A stretch of 64,000 nt of DNA, taken from positions 1,240,001 through 1,304,000 of the forward strand of contig NZ_CP084004.1 in the NCBI RefSeq assembly GCF_020181355.1, in the 5' to 3' direction. Source of the stretch: Collinsella aerofaciens. Its GTDB lineage: Bacteria > Actinomycetota > Coriobacteriia > Coriobacteriales > Coriobacteriaceae. The notes below the pieces were generated by a model. The model had not been told where the DNA came from and ran no database searches. It saw nothing but the letters and a program-made list of their open reading frames with translations. A program made the translations under genes and the position numbers. This document shows positions 63,579 to 64,000 of the stretch, one piece after another. Each line of letters starts with the position of its first letter. The first letter of the stretch is position 1.

Positions 63579-63615
63579 CGGCGCGGTGGCCCTGCGGGGC
63601 TGCCGCGCCGTTTGC
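63579..63615 (+). terminator. Terminator of prfC
   Basis: CGGCGCGG (63579-63586) pairs with CCGCGCCG (63603-63610), with GGCCC/GGGGC inside, then TTTGC. Moderate. Confidence 0.65.
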
Positions 63616-63729
63616 TTGCCTTATGCCGTGTGAGCGGCTATTATACCCACCGTCGTCTCAAGACCGGGGCGTCCGAGCAGTTCGGGTCCGATATCCTGCT
63701 CGTTAAACCTAAAACCAAAGGAGTACATA

Positions 63730-64000
63730 GTGATCAAGAAGGTCATGGAGGACTACAAGGTCCTGCTGCGGAGCATTCCCGCGGCAACGGTTTCGCTGTT
63801 TTTCGTGAGCGTCATCATGATGAACCTGCTGGCCAACAAAGAGCTTATCAGCCTGCCGTATCTGGCACTCGACTGCGGCTTTGTGGTGAGCTGGGTTTCT
63901 TTTTTGTGCCAGGACATGATCTGCAAGCGTTTTGGCGCCAAGGCGTCCATTAAAATCTCTATCCTCGCGCTGCTGGTCAACCTCGCTGTCAGCCTGTGCT
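63730..64000 (+). CDS. YhhQ/VUT-family transporter, 5' part (cut by window end)
   Basis: 90 residues are visible from the GTG at 63730 with AAAGGAG seven bases before. Membrane segments AATVSLFFVSVIMMNLLANKEL and LDCGFVVSWVSFLCQDMICKRFGAKASIKISI suit a VUT (vitamin uptake transporter, YhhQ) protein, which imports queuosine precursors. Assignment is from pattern only; the rest lies outside. The 100-base leader has a GAGCAG/CTGCTC hairpin followed by A-rich sequence. Confidence 0.6.
   Translation, partial: MIKKVMEDYKVLLRSIPAATVSLFFVSVIMMNLLANKELISLPYLALDCGFVVSWVSFLCQDMICKRFGAKASIKISILALLVNLAVSLC

Overview
The window looks like a chromosomal segment of a gut Coriobacteriia, most like Collinsella. 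This rests on the style of the proteins (a MurT/GatD peptidoglycan amidation enzyme, LAGTG-anchored surface protein, Coriobacteriia-type ATPases and hybrid kinases), high GC, strong AGGAGG ribosome sites and a Coriobacteriia-like repeat population. There is no rRNA here, so the assignment is inferred.

Left end (1-5.6 kb): tail of a family 4 glycosidase, a PTS EIIBC permease and a class C beta-lactamase-like serine hydrolase. A messy tRNA locus follows. An intact tRNA-Glu(UUC) is separated from its own terminator by an IS3-family element that inserted into the terminator loop, and a diverged second copy of the same terminator plus a tRNA-Glu fragment lies beside it.

5.6-23 kb: a three-gene minus-strand operon of two helical-repeat proteins and a single-chain MurT-GatD fusion; an iron alcohol dehydrogenase, glycerol dehydrogenase and an internally deleted gldA paralogue; a polyferredoxin; ychF; a small divergent XRE module over a 24-bp perfect palindrome; asparaginase, guaA; then a stretch of decayed accessory genes (a broken ToxN-like toxin, a truncated ATPase) around yjdF and a flavodoxin-like reductase.

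23-30 kb: an atypical second type IIA topoisomerase (parE-parC order) with a perfect actinobacterial SOS box upstream, a DUF234-type ATPase behind a large palindrome, and an XRE/membrane protein pair.

30-40 kb: a 1455-residue Tat-exported, LAGTG-anchored surface protein with a LuxR-type regulator; an OmpR-type two-component system whose kinase is frameshifted; divergent from it a three-gene redox module (CXXC mini-protein, NapH-like polyferredoxin, TlpA/ResA-like lipoprotein).

40-50 kb: a large fused ABC transporter, a dihydrouridine synthase, an orphan ribbon-helix-helix protein with its operator, an IS256-family element flanked by two copies of a hairpin repeat, glutaredoxin, an unusual XRE/zinc-ribbon/TipAS regulator, TrmO and a MalY/PatB-type lyase.

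50-64 kb: two periplasmic-binding-domain sensor systems (a lipoprotein plus hybrid kinase, and a BvgS-like fused kinase), a NimA-like flavoprotein, a K+ channel, LOG protein, ClC channel, a GntR/YtrA-type ABC operon, prfC and the start of a YhhQ/VUT-family transporter. A family of hairpins with GGGACAG-like cores and compensating stems recurs across the window.
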